DNA of 64,000 bases, from positions 23,539 through 87,538 of the forward strand of contig JAFNAS010000013.1 in the NCBI GenBank assembly GCA_017860295.1, read 5' to 3'. Positions 43,723-53,199 of the stretch are shown piece by piece. The notes under the pieces were generated by a model, which searched no databases, was not told where the DNA came from, and saw only the letters and a program-made list of their open reading frames with translations. This DNA is from Bacteroidota bacterium. GTDB lineage: Bacteria > Bacteroidota > Bacteroidia > Bacteroidales > Paludibacteraceae. Position numbers and translations under genes: made by a program. Positions within the stretch are counted from its first letter, which is position 1. The number at the start of each line of letters is the position of its first letter.

Positions 43723-45144
43723 ATGAAAATAGTGCTAACCGGATCATCCGGATATATCGGGAAACGGCTGTTGCCTGTTTTAGTCGAGAATGGACACGAT
43801 GTGATTTGTTGTGTCCGAGATAGCAAACGATTTGCCGTTCCGGAATCCATAAAATCGAAAGTCACGATTGTTCAGGTAGATTTGCTGGATGTCGATTCGC
43901 TGGCGAATATCCCCAACGACATCGACGGTGCATTTTATTTGGTGCATTCCATGTCGTCGTCCGCCGATTTTTATATTCAGGAGCAGCGGTCGGCCGAAAA
44001 TTTCAGGAAGGCCATGAGCCGTACCAACGTGCGCCATGTTGTTTATTTGAGCGGGATTGTAAACGAATCGACATTGTCGAAGCATTTATCGTCACGGAAA
44101 AATGTGGAGATGGAGCTGGGGAAGGGCAGTTACAATTTTACCACCTTGCGAGCCGGAATTATTATCGGATCGGGAAGTGCCTCTTTTGAAATCATGCGCG
44201 ATTTGGTAGAAAAGCTTCCCGTTATGGTTGCTCCCCGGTGGCTCAATACCCGCTGCCAGCCAATTGCGATATCCGATGTCATTCAAATCCTGTCGAAGAC
44301 CATGCTGAATCCGCAAACGTTCAATGCTAATTTCGATATCGGAGGACCTGATATTCTGACTTACAGAGAGATGTTGTTGCAGTTTGCCGCCGTCAGAAAA
44401 TTGAAACGGCATATTTTTATTGTCCCGGTAATGACTCCGAAGTTATCGTCGTACTGGCTCTATTTTGTAACGTCGACCTCTTACAAACTGGCCGTGGCGC
44501 TGGTGGATAGCATGAAAATTGAAGTCGTATGCCGCAACGACGAAATCAATCGGATAGTGGGATTGACACCCATTGGCTACCGCGAATCAGTGGAAAGGGC
44601 ATTTGCCAGAATCGAGAGCAATGAAGTTGTTTCGAGTTGGAAGGATGCTTTTATAAGCAGTAGTTTCGACCGGAATATATCCGAATTTATTCAGGTGCCC
44701 GCTTTTGGGTGCTTTCAGGATATTCGTACCGCGTTTTTTGCCGATCGGAATGGCTGTATTGCTAAAATATGGGGTATCGGAGGCGCAAACGGATGGTATT
44801 ATGCCAATTGGTTGTGGCGTGTGAGGGGAGCATTGGATAAAATGGTAGGAGGCGTTGGGTTGCGGCGGGGCCGTACCTCGGTCACTTCGCTCAATGTGGG
44901 TGATGCGTTGGACTTTTGGCGGGTGCTGTATGCCGATCAGGCAGAAGGCCGTTTGCTCTTATTTGCCGAAATGAAATTGCCCGGTGAAGCGTGGCTCGAA
45001 TTCAGAATGGAGGGGAACAAGGTGGTACAGACCGCCACATTCCGACCCAAAGGTTTGAGCGGCCGGTTGTATTGGTATTCTGTCCTTCCGTTCCATAGTT
45101 TTATTTTTAAGGGTTTGATTCGGAATATCATCAAACCATCCTGA
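43723..45144 (+). CDS. SDR-type NAD(P)-binding protein with DUF2867 domain
   Basis: A 473-aa protein. The N-terminal extended/atypical short-chain dehydrogenase part has the dinucleotide motif TGSSGYIGKRLLP (6-18) and NVRHVVYLSGI. From about residue 310 it carries a DUF2867-type domain (WGIGGANGWYYANWLWRVRG, ATFRPKGLSGRLYWYSVLPFH). This two-domain build is common and of unknown substrate; it may act on a lipid or quinone-like compound, which cannot be told from sequence. Confidence 0.85.
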   Translation: MKIVLTGSSGYIGKRLLPVLVENGHDVICCVRDSKRFAVPESIKSKVTIVQVDLLDVDSLANIPNDIDGAFYLVHSMSSSADFYIQEQRSAENFRKAMSRTNVRHVVYLSGIVNESTLSKHLSSRKNVEMELGKGSYNFTTLRAGIIIGSGSASFEIMRDLVEKLPVMVAPRWLNTRCQPIAISDVIQILSKTMLNPQTFNANFDIGGPDILTYREMLLQFAAVRKLKRHIFIVPVMTPKLSSYWLYFVTSTSYKLAVALVDSMKIEVVCRNDEINRIVGLTPIGYRESVERAFARIESNEVVSSWKDAFISSSFDRNISEFIQVPAFGCFQDIRTAFFADRNGCIAKIWGIGGANGWYYANWLWRVRGALDKMVGGVGLRRGRTSVTSLNVGDALDFWRVLYADQAEGRLLLFAEMKLPGEAWLEFRMEGNKVVQTATFRPKGLSGRLYWYSVLPFHSFIFKGLIRNIIKPS

Positions 45145-45249
45145 TTGTTTTTAAGGGGGCCCCCTTTTTGCGCAAGAATGCAGCATTGGCAGATTTTCGT
45201 TCAAGCTTAACAACGTGTAGCCTGGACGCATAATAGAATCAGTTTAGAA

Positions 45250-45320
45250 CTGATTAGCTTCGCTGGTCATTGATTGTGGTTAAAAACCACTCTTGTCTCC
45301 AGTGCAAATTACCACTTCGC
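45250..45320 (+). repeat. Intergenic element with ATTAGCTTCGCTG core
   Basis: CTGATTAGCTTCGCTGGTCATTGATTGTGGTTA matches, in reverse orientation, the sequence at 52548-52580 and partly those at 53823 and 57404. A nearby GTGGTTaaaAACCAC hairpin follows at 45276-45290. Located between convergent SDR and HxlR genes. Confidence 0.55.
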
Positions 45321-45396
45321 TTAAACTTGAGCTAAACATGTAGTGTATAGAAATTTATACACTACATTTTTATTATACGGCCCAGTCCATACAATG

Positions 45397-45732
45397 TTAG
45401 TTCGATATTTCATCTACGTGTTCCAATGTCCAATCAATAAGGTTGTAGAGCGGTTTCATTAGGCTTTTTCCAAGTGGCGCAAGATTGTATTCTACACGGG
45501 GAGGAATCTCTGCATACATCTTGCGATTGACCAACTTGTGGAATTCCAATGTTCGTAAAGTTGTAGTAAGCATCTTCTGCGAGATCCCGGAAGTCGCCTT
45601 CAGCAATTCATTAAAACGCATAGTGCCGTTCTCATTGAGCAATACAAGTATACGCAACGACCATTTGTCGCCGAAGCGGTCTATGATGCCGCAGGCGGGA
45701 CAAATAGCTTCTCTGAAATTATTTTCGTCCAT
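45397..45732 (-). CDS. HxlR-family transcriptional regulator
   Basis: A 111-aa winged-helix regulator. Typical are CPACGIIDRFGDKWSLRIL with Cys11 and Cys14 that may sense thiol stress, RFNELLKATSGISQKMLTTTLR and PPRVEYNLAPLGKSLM. It is divergent from the radical-SAM gene and probably controls it and itself, given repeated GTAACTA-like sites between them. Confidence 0.88.
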   Translation of the reverse strand: MDENNFREAICPACGIIDRFGDKWSLRILVLLNENGTMRFNELLKATSGISQKMLTTTLRTLEFHKLVNRKMYAEIPPRVEYNLAPLGKSLMKPLYNLIDWTLEHVDEISN

Positions 45733-45784
45733 CTTTATCTTTTTTTATTTTTTATCGGGTTGATACTCATAAAGAATTACTCGT

Positions 45785-45863
45785 AGGTAACTATCACACT
45801 ATCTGGTTAGTTCTTTTTTTATACTAAGTAACCATCTACCTTTGCGGATACAAAAGTAACTAA
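45785..45863. promoter_or_regulatory. HxlR/radical-SAM intergenic control region
   Basis: TACCTTTG (45837-45844) fits the -7 element for the radical-SAM gene. Three similar sites lie here: GGTAACTA (45786), AAGTAACCA (45827) and AAGTAACTA (45855), with an inverted TTAGTT at 45807. They are likely HxlR operators, two of them flanking the -7 element. Confidence 0.45.
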
Positions 45864-45897
45864 ATACACTTTTATATCCAATTTAATTTAGAAGGTT

Positions 45898-46797
45898 ATG
45901 ATAACAGAGAAAATGCACTTCACAGGCCAGATTTGGCGACCTCCTTTTGAAGCAAATTCAGTATTGTTGCAGGCAACTGTGGGGTGCTCGCACAACAAGT
46001 GTAAATTTTGCAGTTTATACGACGGAACAACGTTTAAGACAGCGCTTTTTTCAGAACTAGAGGAGGATTTGAAAATAGTTCGTAAGTATCAACCACGTGC
46101 GCGGAGGGTGTTTCTAACAGGCGCAAATCCTTTTGTGCTTAGCTATAATAAGCTGGTTAAGATTGCTTTGTTGATACATGATAATTTGCCTGAGATGAAG
46201 AATATAGGAGGCTTTGCCCGTATCACCGATATTAAGACAAAGACACTTGCCGAGTGGAAAGATTTGCGTAGATTGGGCTACGACCGTATTTCCATCGGCG
46301 TGGAATCGGGTGACGATGTGACGCTTGCATATATGAAAAAAGGGTACATGGCTCATGATATTATTGAACAATGTTTGAAACTTCAGGATGCGGGAATTGA
46401 ATACAATTTCACTTATCTGAACGGACTTGCCGGTAAGGGAAACGGGTTGCGCAATGCGTTGGAATCGGCTAAAATCTTTAGCCATTTGCGTCCTTTTGCT
46501 ATTTCAATTGTTTCGTTGACGGTATTTCCCGAATCGAATTTGTATCAGGAAGTATTGGATGGAACTTATTTGGAATCCTCCGAACATGAACGGCTTGAAG
46601 AGATGAAAGCACTCATTGGTAGTCTGATGTTGGATACTCCGTTTACACTGCTGGCAAATACGGTTTCCAATCCTGTGCCACTTATCGGGTTTATTCCCAA
46701 TGACAGAGAAAAACTTATCAGGGAAATACAGATGATTATTGAGAATACGAGCGAAACCGACTTGAAGCAGTATAGAGAGAATATTAAATCTTTGTGA
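45898..46797 (+). CDS. Radical SAM protein
   Basis: A 299-aa radical SAM enzyme. The cluster cysteines are C30, C35 and C38 (GCSHNKCKFCSLYDG), a CX4CX2C spacing as in Elp3/B12-independent Bacteroidota members. ISIGVESGDDVTLAYMKKGY is the usual SAM-binding region. There is no C-terminal SPASM or TRAM domain. It resembles oxygen-independent coproporphyrinogen oxidase-like or Elp3-like proteins of unknown function. Divergent from the HxlR gene. Confidence 0.83.
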   Translation: MITEKMHFTGQIWRPPFEANSVLLQATVGCSHNKCKFCSLYDGTTFKTALFSELEEDLKIVRKYQPRARRVFLTGANPFVLSYNKLVKIALLIHDNLPEMKNIGGFARITDIKTKTLAEWKDLRRLGYDRISIGVESGDDVTLAYMKKGYMAHDIIEQCLKLQDAGIEYNFTYLNGLAGKGNGLRNALESAKIFSHLRPFAISIVSLTVFPESNLYQEVLDGTYLESSEHERLEEMKALIGSLMLDTPFTLLANTVSNPVPLIGFIPNDREKLIREIQMIIENTSETDLKQYRENIKSL

Positions 46798-46934
46798 AAC
46801 AGCTTTTTTTATACAGATTCTCTGTCTGTGCATGCTGTGTATAAAAGAAACCCCGGCCAATAAACATGTTGTATAACAGTTTTTTCTTTTACTATCTTTA
46901 ACACCTATGCAGGTACTGTTTTTCAAATTTCCGC

Positions 46935-46973
46935 TACTTTTGTCATGCTATTTTCAGCATAGATCAGCATAGA
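46935..46973 (+). promoter_or_regulatory. fucR promoter and likely operator
   Basis: TACTTTTG (46935-46942) is a -7 element. It is followed by an inverted repeat ATGCT-N6-AGCAT (46945-46960) and a direct repeat CAGCATAGA (46955-46963 and 46965-46973) ending six bases before the fucR start. Autoregulation by the GntR protein is likely. Confidence 0.5.
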
Positions 46974-46978
46974 AAGTA

Positions 46979-47956
46979 ATGAAGTTTTCCAATAAAGTAA
47001 GCAAGATAAATCAGGTGATCGATCGCATGATGCAGGAGATTGTCGAGGGGGTGTATGCTCCGGACGACAGCTTGCCTTCGGTCAATGAATTAAGCCGACA
47101 GCTTCGGATTTCGCGCGATACGGTCTTCAAGGCCTACAAAGAGTTGAAGTTGCGTGGAGTCATTGATTCAGCTCCGATGAAAGGTTACTTTGTGGTAGAT
47201 GATGTGAAACGTGTTTTGTTGTTGCTCGATGTCTATTCTCCTTTCAAAGAGCGATTGTACAACGCATTTGTGGCAAATCTTCCGGCTCACGTCAAGGTCG
47301 ATCTGCTGTTTCATCAATACAACGAAAAATTGTTCGAAATGATTGTCGGCGATAGCATTGGCAAATACAATGCTTATGTGGTGATGAATTTCAAATACGA
47401 TGAAATGGTTGCTGGGCTTCTGAAATTACCTTCATCCAAGCTGTTGTTGATCGATTTTTGTTCTTTTCCCACGGGTGGTTTGTCTTTTATCGGGCAAAAT
47501 TTCGACGCAGGCTTTTACCGGGCGCTGGATGCGGCGGCGGAACGTTTCGGGCAATACAAACGGCTGGTTTTTGTTTTCCCCGAAGATTCGGTGCATCCGT
47601 TGGGTGCAATTGATGCGTTTTTGCGTTTTTGCGTTGATCGTAATTTAGCGCACGATGTGCTGCGCAAACATTTTGAAGAGAGTGATTTGTGTTTAGATAC
47701 GGCTTATATCTGTATCATGACGGATGATTTGGTCTCTATTGTAGCCGCTACCAACCGGGTCGGATACAAATTCGGCAGTCAGGTGGGCGTGGCGGTTTAT
47801 AACGACATGCCGTTACTTGAAATTATTCAGGAAGGTATTTCTGCTTTTTCCATCGATTTTACACGGTTGGGTGAATTGGCTGCATCATTTGTGGCGAAAG
47901 GAGAAAAGATACAATTGGAAATGCCGACTTGCTTTATTGAACGAAAATCTTTATAA
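46979..47956 (+). CDS. fucR: GntR-family regulator with sugar-binding domain (FucR-like)
   Basis: A 325-aa regulator: N-terminal GntR winged helix (DDSLPSVNELSRQLRISRDTVFKAYKEL, about 27-60) and a LacI/periplasmic-binding-like effector domain (VLLLLDVYSPFKERLYNAFV onward). This architecture and the gene order regulator-mutarotase-fucP-fucI match Bacteroides FucR, a repressor released by L-fucose. The sugar is inferred from neighbours. Confidence 0.85.
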   Translation: MKFSNKVSKINQVIDRMMQEIVEGVYAPDDSLPSVNELSRQLRISRDTVFKAYKELKLRGVIDSAPMKGYFVVDDVKRVLLLLDVYSPFKERLYNAFVANLPAHVKVDLLFHQYNEKLFEMIVGDSIGKYNAYVVMNFKYDEMVAGLLKLPSSKLLLIDFCSFPTGGLSFIGQNFDAGFYRALDAAAERFGQYKRLVFVFPEDSVHPLGAIDAFLRFCVDRNLAHDVLRKHFEESDLCLDTAYICIMTDDLVSIVAATNRVGYKFGSQVGVAVYNDMPLLEIIQEGISAFSIDFTRLGELAASFVAKGEKIQLEMPTCFIERKSL

Positions 47957-47974
47957 CTATAACAAATATACACA

Positions 47975-48376
47975 ATGAAAGGACACGATTTGAAACAGGG
48001 TTATCCTGTGAAGCAATTTCAGCAACCGACTAAACGTTATTGTCAGCAACTCGATTTGGTGGAGGATGCAGCGTTGATAGAACAGTATAAATATTGGCAC
48101 CATCCGGCAAACAACTGGCCGGAGATTGCAGCCGGTATTCGTAGTGTGGGCATCCTCGAAATGGAGATCTATTTGCACAAAAATCATGCTTTTATGATTG
48201 TGGAGGTGCCTGCCGGTTTTGATTGGGATGCAGCTTTTGCAAAGTTGGCTACCCTCGAGCGTCAGGAGGAATGGGAGGCCTTTGTGGCTAAGTTTCAATG
48301 CTCCAAGCCTGGCGCTACTTCCGACGAAAAGTGGCAATTGATGGAGCGAATCTATGCACTGACAACGTGTAAATGA
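47975..48376 (+). CDS. L-rhamnose/L-fucose mutarotase-type protein
   Basis: A 133-aa protein of the RhaM/DUF718 mutarotase family, which interconverts anomers of 6-deoxy sugars. Visible: RYCQQLDLVEDAALIEQYKYWH, the IRSVGILEMEIYLHKNHAFM block and the C-terminal WQLMERIYAL. Coming 18 bp after fucR and 26 bp before fucP, it probably serves L-fucose uptake here rather than rhamnose. Confidence 0.85.
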   Translation: MKGHDLKQGYPVKQFQQPTKRYCQQLDLVEDAALIEQYKYWHHPANNWPEIAAGIRSVGILEMEIYLHKNHAFMIVEVPAGFDWDAAFAKLATLERQEEWEAFVAKFQCSKPGATSDEKWQLMERIYALTTCK

Positions 48377-48402
48377 GAGAATAACAGTGTAAATTATTAC
48401 TT

Positions 48403-49626
48403 ATGACTGAAAATAAGCTAACTACCAAATCATTTTTGCTGCCATTTATTCTGATAACTTCGTTGTTCTTTTTATGGGGGCTGGCGCATGGGATGCTCGA
48501 TACCCTGAATAAACATTTTCAGGAGATACTCCAGATTTCGAAATTTAAATCGGGACTCATTCAGTTTTCGGTATATAGTGCCTATTTCGGAATGGCACTT
48601 CCTGCCGGTTATTTCATGCGTAAATTCGGTTACAAACGAGGTATTATTCTGGGCTTGTTGCTTTTTGCAGCAGGAGCTATTTTAATAGCCCTTACCACTT
48701 CATTCGAATCGTTCTGGATTTTTCTTATTTGTCTGTTCGTAATGGGTTGCGGACTGGCAACACTCGAAACTGCGGCTAATCCCTACACGACAAAACTCGG
48801 ACCGAAATCATCCGCAGCACGGCGTATTAATTTTTCGCAATCGTTCAACGGACTGGCTTGGGTTATCGGCCCGATGATCGGTGTTTTTATTTATGGAAAC
48901 GCTGCTACCGGTGAAGGGGAAAAATTAAGTTCGATGTTTTGGCCCTATATGGTTATCGGATTGGTAGTATTGTCGGTGGCTGTTCTCTTTAGTAAAATAA
49001 CGTTGCCCGAAATAGAGGAAGAGGAGGAAGATACTGGTTCCGGTAGCTGTTCGGCGACGCAGGACAAGCCATTGATTAAACAGTCACATTTTGTGCTGGG
49101 GGTAATTGCTCAGTTTTGCTACGTAGCTGCTCAAACCGGAGTCTTCAGTTATCTTATCAACTTTGTGACAGATACCACGCAAAACCCTCATTTCGATGTG
49201 CAATACGGTCCTTACTTTTTGTCAATCGGGTTTGCCTTGTTTATGATAGGTCGTATGTCGGGTAGTTTTCTGATGACTAAAATCTCACCGTCGCGACTGT
49301 TGTCCGTCTATTCCATTCTTACCATTGCGTTGCTTCCGGTGGTAAGTATCAATGCCGGATGGATCTCGTTGATTTCTCTTTACTTGATTTTTTTCTTTAT
49401 GTCGATTATGTTTCCTACTATATTTGCCTTGGGCATCAAGGATCTGGGCGCAAAAACCAAGCAGGCATCCTCTTTTATCGTGATGTCTATTGTTGGAGGA
49501 GCTCTGTTCCCTTCGGTGATGGGTTTGATTGCCGATAACTACGGAATGTCTGTCGGCTTTTTAGCTCCGATACCTTGTTTTATATTTATAGCCTATTACG
49601 CATTGAAAGGTCATTGTGTTAAATAA
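48403..49626 (+). CDS. fucP: L-fucose:H+ symporter FucP
   Basis: A 407-aa MFS transporter of the FucP subfamily with twelve membrane segments. FLWGLAHGMLDTLNKHFQ in helix 1 and LETAANPYTTKLGP in helix 5 are characteristic of fucose permeases. It lies between the mutarotase and fucI genes. The substrate assignment relies on this family match and context. Confidence 0.92.
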   Translation: MTENKLTTKSFLLPFILITSLFFLWGLAHGMLDTLNKHFQEILQISKFKSGLIQFSVYSAYFGMALPAGYFMRKFGYKRGIILGLLLFAAGAILIALTTSFESFWIFLICLFVMGCGLATLETAANPYTTKLGPKSSAARRINFSQSFNGLAWVIGPMIGVFIYGNAATGEGEKLSSMFWPYMVIGLVVLSVAVLFSKITLPEIEEEEEDTGSGSCSATQDKPLIKQSHFVLGVIAQFCYVAAQTGVFSYLINFVTDTTQNPHFDVQYGPYFLSIGFALFMIGRMSGSFLMTKISPSRLLSVYSILTIALLPVVSINAGWISLISLYLIFFFMSIMFPTIFALGIKDLGAKTKQASSFIVMSIVGGALFPSVMGLIADNYGMSVGFLAPIPCFIFIAYYALKGHCVK

Positions 49627-49685
49627 TAGAGATTATATAAGTTGACTTATTAAGGTATTGATTTATATTATTTTGCATTCTACAA

Positions 49686-49790
49686 TATCTCCCGGGAGAG
49701 AGGGGCGGTTTGCAAAGCGAATTGAATTTTAACGGTCTTACTGTCTTGCTTTTCTTCCCCTTGGGGGGATTGAAAGGCTGGGTTTGAAAT
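49686..49790 (+). repeat. CCCC/GGGG palindromic element in the fucP-fucI gap
   Basis: CTCCCGGGAGAGAGGGG (about 49689-49705) and CTTCCCCTTGGGGGG (about 49754-49768) mark an element similar to those in other operon gaps of this window. A T/A-rich stretch with repeated TTATAACTTATAATT-like words follows before fucI. Confidence 0.4.
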
Positions 49791-49855
49791 TTATGTACAC
49801 TTAATCTATATAATGTCTGATTTATAACTTATAATTCATAACTTCTAATTACTTT

Positions 49856-51634
49856 ATGAAACCATTATCAAACCATCCGAAAGTGGGTATTCGTCCCATT
49901 ATCGACGCTCGTCAGGGCGGAATCCGCGAATCGCTCGAAGAGCAAACCATGAATATGGCAAAAAGTGTTGTGGAGCTTATCTCTTCAACGTTGAAATATA
50001 CAGATGGAACCCCTGTTCAATGTGTTATTGCCGACTCTACCATCGGTCGTGTGCCCGAAGCTGCGGCTTGTGCCGAAAAATTTCGTCGCGAAGGGGTTGG
50101 TGTTTCCATTTCGGTTACTCCCTGCTGGTGTTACGGCAGCGAAACCATCGATTATGATCCGTATATGCCCAAAGCTATCTGGGGATTTAATGGAACCGAA
50201 CGTCCGGGAGCCGTCTATCTGGCAGCTGCTCTGGCTGGACACAATCAGAAGGGATTGCCTGCTTTCGGTATCTACGGGCACAATGTGCAGGATGCTACGG
50301 ACACAACCATCCCCGAAGATGTAAAAGAGAAATTGTTGCGCTTTACGCGTGCCGGACTGGCGGTAGCTTCCATGCATGGGCGCTCGTATCTCTCTGTCGG
50401 ATCTACGGCAATGGGGATTGCCGGGTCTATTGTCGATCCCGATTTCTTCCAGACTTATCTGGGTATACGAAATGAATCAGTCGATATGTCCGAAATTATT
50501 CGTCGTGTCAACGAATGTATTTATGATAAGGCTGAGTTTGCCAAAGCTATGGCATGGACCGAGAAGTATTGCAAGCCGAACGAAGGTGAAGATCCCAATA
50601 CGGCCGCAAAGATTAAAGATCGTGCTGCAAAAGATGCCGACTGGGAGTTTGTGGTGAAGATGACCCTTATTATCCGCGATTTGATGGTGGGTAATCCAAA
50701 ATTGAAGGAAGCCGGATTTCTCGAAGAAGCGCTCGGGCATAACGCTATTTTGGGTGGATTTCAGGGACAGCGCCAGTGGACGGACTTTATGCCGAACGGC
50801 GATTTCTCCGAAGCACTTCTCAACTCATCGTTCGACTGGAACGGAATTCGCGAAGCTTTTGTATTCGCAACCGAAAACGATTCGCTGAATGGTGTTGCCA
50901 TGTTGTTCGGTCATCTGCTGACGGGAACGGCACAGGTCTTTGCCGATGTACGCTCTTACTGGAGTCCCGAAGCGGTAGAGCGTGTTGCCGGTAAGAAACC
51001 GACGGGGCATGCCGCCAATGGATTTATTCACTTGATCAATTCCGGTTCGGCCGCGCTCGATGGGTCGGGTCAGCAGACCCAAGAGGGTCAGCCGGTGATG
51101 AAACCTTTCTGGAAAATTACCGATGTCGAAGCCGATAAGTGTCTCGAAGCTACCACCTGGTATCCTGCCAACCGAGACTATTTTCGGGGAGGCGGATACT
51201 CTTCCAAATTTCTTTCGAAGGGTGGTATGCCGGTAACGATGGCTCGTGTTAATATTGTGAAGGGATTGGGACCGGTGTTGCAGCTGGCCGAAGGCTGGAC
51301 GGTGGATCTTCCCGACGATGTGCATAAGGTGTTGGATGATCGCACCGATCATACCTGGCCGACTACCTGGTTTGCTCCCCGTTTGACGGGTAAAGGAGCC
51401 TTTAGCGATGTCTACTCGGTGATGAACAACTGGGGTGCCAATCACGGGGCATTCAGTTATGGACATATCGGTGCCGATCTGATTACGTTGGCATCGATGC
51501 TTCGCATTCCTGTTTGTATGCATAATGTGGACGATGCGGCTATTTTCCGTCCGAGTGCCTGGGCTGCTTATGGAATGGATACCGAAGGTTCCGATTACCG
51601 AGCCTGCCAGACTTACGGAGCGCTTTACAAGTAA
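49856..51634 (+). CDS. fucI: L-fucose isomerase
   Basis: Converts L-fucose to L-fuculose with Mn2+. It is 592 aa, the family length. N-terminal [38 protein letters not shown] and the C-terminal [24 protein letters not shown] stretch (split over its active-site His region) identify it. FucK and FucA for the next steps are not in the window. Confidence 0.96.
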   Translation: MKPLSNHPKVGIRPIIDARQGGIRESLEEQTMNMAKSVVELISSTLKYTDGTPVQCVIADSTIGRVPEAAACAEKFRREGVGVSISVTPCWCYGSETIDYDPYMPKAIWGFNGTERPGAVYLAAALAGHNQKGLPAFGIYGHNVQDATDTTIPEDVKEKLLRFTRAGLAVASMHGRSYLSVGSTAMGIAGSIVDPDFFQTYLGIRNESVDMSEIIRRVNECIYDKAEFAKAMAWTEKYCKPNEGEDPNTAAKIKDRAAKDADWEFVVKMTLIIRDLMVGNPKLKEAGFLEEALGHNAILGGFQGQRQWTDFMPNGDFSEALLNSSFDWNGIREAFVFATENDSLNGVAMLFGHLLTGTAQVFADVRSYWSPEAVERVAGKKPTGHAANGFIHLINSGSAALDGSGQQTQEGQPVMKPFWKITDVEADKCLEATTWYPANRDYFRGGGYSSKFLSKGGMPVTMARVNIVKGLGPVLQLAEGWTVDLPDDVHKVLDDRTDHTWPTTWFAPRLTGKGAFSDVYSVMNNWGANHGAFSYGHIGADLITLASMLRIPVCMHNVDDAAIFRPSAWAAYGMDTEGSDYRACQTYGALYK

Positions 51635-51654
51635 TTTGGAACGTTACATGACGT

Positions 51655-51700
51655 AAATCGGGTGATTCGATCGTTGATTGGATTGCCCGATTTTCTTTTT
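51655..51700 (+). terminator. Terminator of the fuc operon
   Basis: Stem AAATCGGG (51655-51662) with CCCGATTT (51686-51693), then TTCTTTTT. It lies 21 bp after the fucI stop. Confidence 0.7.
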
Positions 51701-51770
51701 ATGGGATTTATTCGGATGTAGATCTTTTGTAATTAGTTGTTTATAATAAAAACTAACTATTGTTTATAAT

Positions 51771-51793
51771 ATGAACAATGTTCATTATATTTG
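51771..51793 (+). promoter_or_regulatory. TetR promoter with overlapping operator
   Basis: ATGAACAATGTTCAT (51771-51785) is a perfect 15-mer palindrome around one central base and abuts TATATTTG (51786-51793), a consensus -7 element. This layout is typical of TetR autorepression. It also shows that the ATG at 51771 is not the start codon. Confidence 0.65.
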
Positions 51794-51818
51794 CACCGTT
51801 AATTTAATATTGGAAATA

Positions 51819-52496
51819 ATGGTGTCGAACAAGAGTATTCAGGAGCAACGGATGAAAGGATATTTCATTCAGGCAACAAAAGATATTTTAAAGGGAGAGG
51901 GTCTCAAAGGAGTTAGTGTACGCAATATCGCTCAGCAGGCAGGTTATTCGTATTCCACTATTTACAACTATTTTAAAGATGTAAACGATTTGGTTTTTGT
52001 CTGCATTTCCGATTTCCAGAAAGAGTGCGAATCGTTTGTTGCAGAACAGACGAAAGAAAAACCGCAGGGTATTGACAGACTAAAAGCAACGGTGGTGAGT
52101 TATGTGAACTATTTTCTAGAGTATCCGGGTATTTTCGATCTCTTTTATCTGGCAAAAGTGGGTGATTTCGGACACAAGGCGGCAACTATCGATTTGATAA
52201 ACGGATCGTTGGATGCGGTGTGCGAAAAAGAGTGGAACTACTGTGCCAGTCACGGTTTGGTAAAAGTGGAGGAGGTGGAACGAATCAAAGCGCAACTGCG
52301 TTACACGGTGATTGGAATGTTGCTGCTGTATTTGAATCGCCGTTTTCCTTCCTCGTACTCCGAATTTATGAGCCAGCTCACGATGCAGATAAATGCGATT
52401 CTTGGCAACGAAGAGGGAACGGTTAAAGCGGTTCCCGACGCGACGCAAAGTAGTTCGCTGGTGCAGAACTCTTTGATTTCGGTCAATATCAGATAA
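51819..52496 (+). CDS. TetR-family transcriptional regulator
   Basis: A 225-aa regulator from ATG 51819 (MVSNKSIQEQRMKGYF). The HTH is GLKGVSVRNIAQQAGYSYSTIYNYFKDVN (about 29-57). The C-terminal ligand domain is unremarkable, and the last 20 residues are polar. No co-transcribed target gene; the neighbour downstream is on the opposite strand. An ATG 48 bp upstream is in frame but lies inside the operator. Confidence 0.87.
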   Translation: MVSNKSIQEQRMKGYFIQATKDILKGEGLKGVSVRNIAQQAGYSYSTIYNYFKDVNDLVFVCISDFQKECESFVAEQTKEKPQGIDRLKATVVSYVNYFLEYPGIFDLFYLAKVGDFGHKAATIDLINGSLDAVCEKEWNYCASHGLVKVEEVERIKAQLRYTVIGMLLLYLNRRFPSSYSEFMSQLTMQINAILGNEEGTVKAVPDATQSSSLVQNSLISVNIR

Positions 52497-52536
52497 ACCA
52501 AAGAGTTTAGCATCAGCGTAACTTGTGCCCAAAATC

Positions 52537-52743
52537 TAAATGGCTTGTAACCACAATTAAAAGTCAGCAAAGCTAATCAGTTATAAATGTTTTATCCCGT
52601 ATCGACGGGACTAATTTTAGTGTGCGTTCAGAAGTAACAAATCTGCTATACTTGCACCATCGAAAGCCGAAAGACACAGTTTACCCCTTCAAAACGGGAT
52701 CAGCCAGCCAATGAACATACTAGGCGCATGTTAGCTGCCGTTT
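52537..52743 (-). repeat. Repeat-rich gap right of the TetR gene
   Basis: Contains GTAACCAC...GTCAGCAAAGCTAATCAG (52548-52580, a core shared with 45250 and 53823), a small CCCGT-atcg-ACGGG hairpin (52596-52609), and TCAGCCAGCCAATGAACATA (52700-52719), which recurs exactly at 57445-57464. It may be the degraded end of a cassette-type site following the MarR gene. Confidence 0.55.
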
Positions 52744-53199
52744 TTATTTCGTTTCGAGTAAAATTAATAAATTGTTGTTAAATTCAGTTCTCTTGATTCC
52801 GAGTGTCGAAAAAAAGTCGGCATCAAATTTCTCAACCGTTACAACGGCTTTCTTAATCATGGTTTTCCCATCTTCGGTAAGTCCGACAATTTTGGCTCTG
52901 GTGTCGGTCAAATGCTCTTGTCTTTGGATTAAACCCTTTTGTTGAAGCGTTCTCAGAACCGTTGAAGTTGTCATTGGGTCAATTTTCGTATGAGCCGACA
53001 ACACAATTTGAGTTACTTCTTGTTTATGAATTGTCAGCCAATGAATGCTTGCTAATAATACATATTGAGAGTGTGTTAATCCGTAATCTTCCAATGCCTT
53101 TTTAATCTCTCGTTGCCAAAGATTTGTAACTTGCCATAATAAGAAGCCTGAACTTTCTTCAGCTTTTTCTACGCTAAATGTATTATCAATCGATTTCAT
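52744..53199 (-). CDS. MarR-family transcriptional regulator
   Basis: A 151-aa regulator: YGLTHSQYVLLASIHWL, winged helix MTTSTVLRTLQQKGLIQRQEH and the wing DTRAKIVGLTEDGKTM are typical MarR features. It overlaps the SRPBCC gene by four bases (ATGA junction), so the two form an operon from one promoter. Confidence 0.87.
   Translation of the reverse strand: MKSIDNTFSVEKAEESSGFLLWQVTNLWQREIKKALEDYGLTHSQYVLLASIHWLTIHKQEVTQIVLSAHTKIDPMTTSTVLRTLQQKGLIQRQEHLTDTRAKIVGLTEDGKTMIKKAVVTVEKFDADFFSTLGIKRTEFNNNLLILLETK

Noticed and set aside
43723..45144. DUF2867 fusion as an unusual event
   Set aside because: This SDR-DUF2867 arrangement is common in Bacteroidota and other bacteria.
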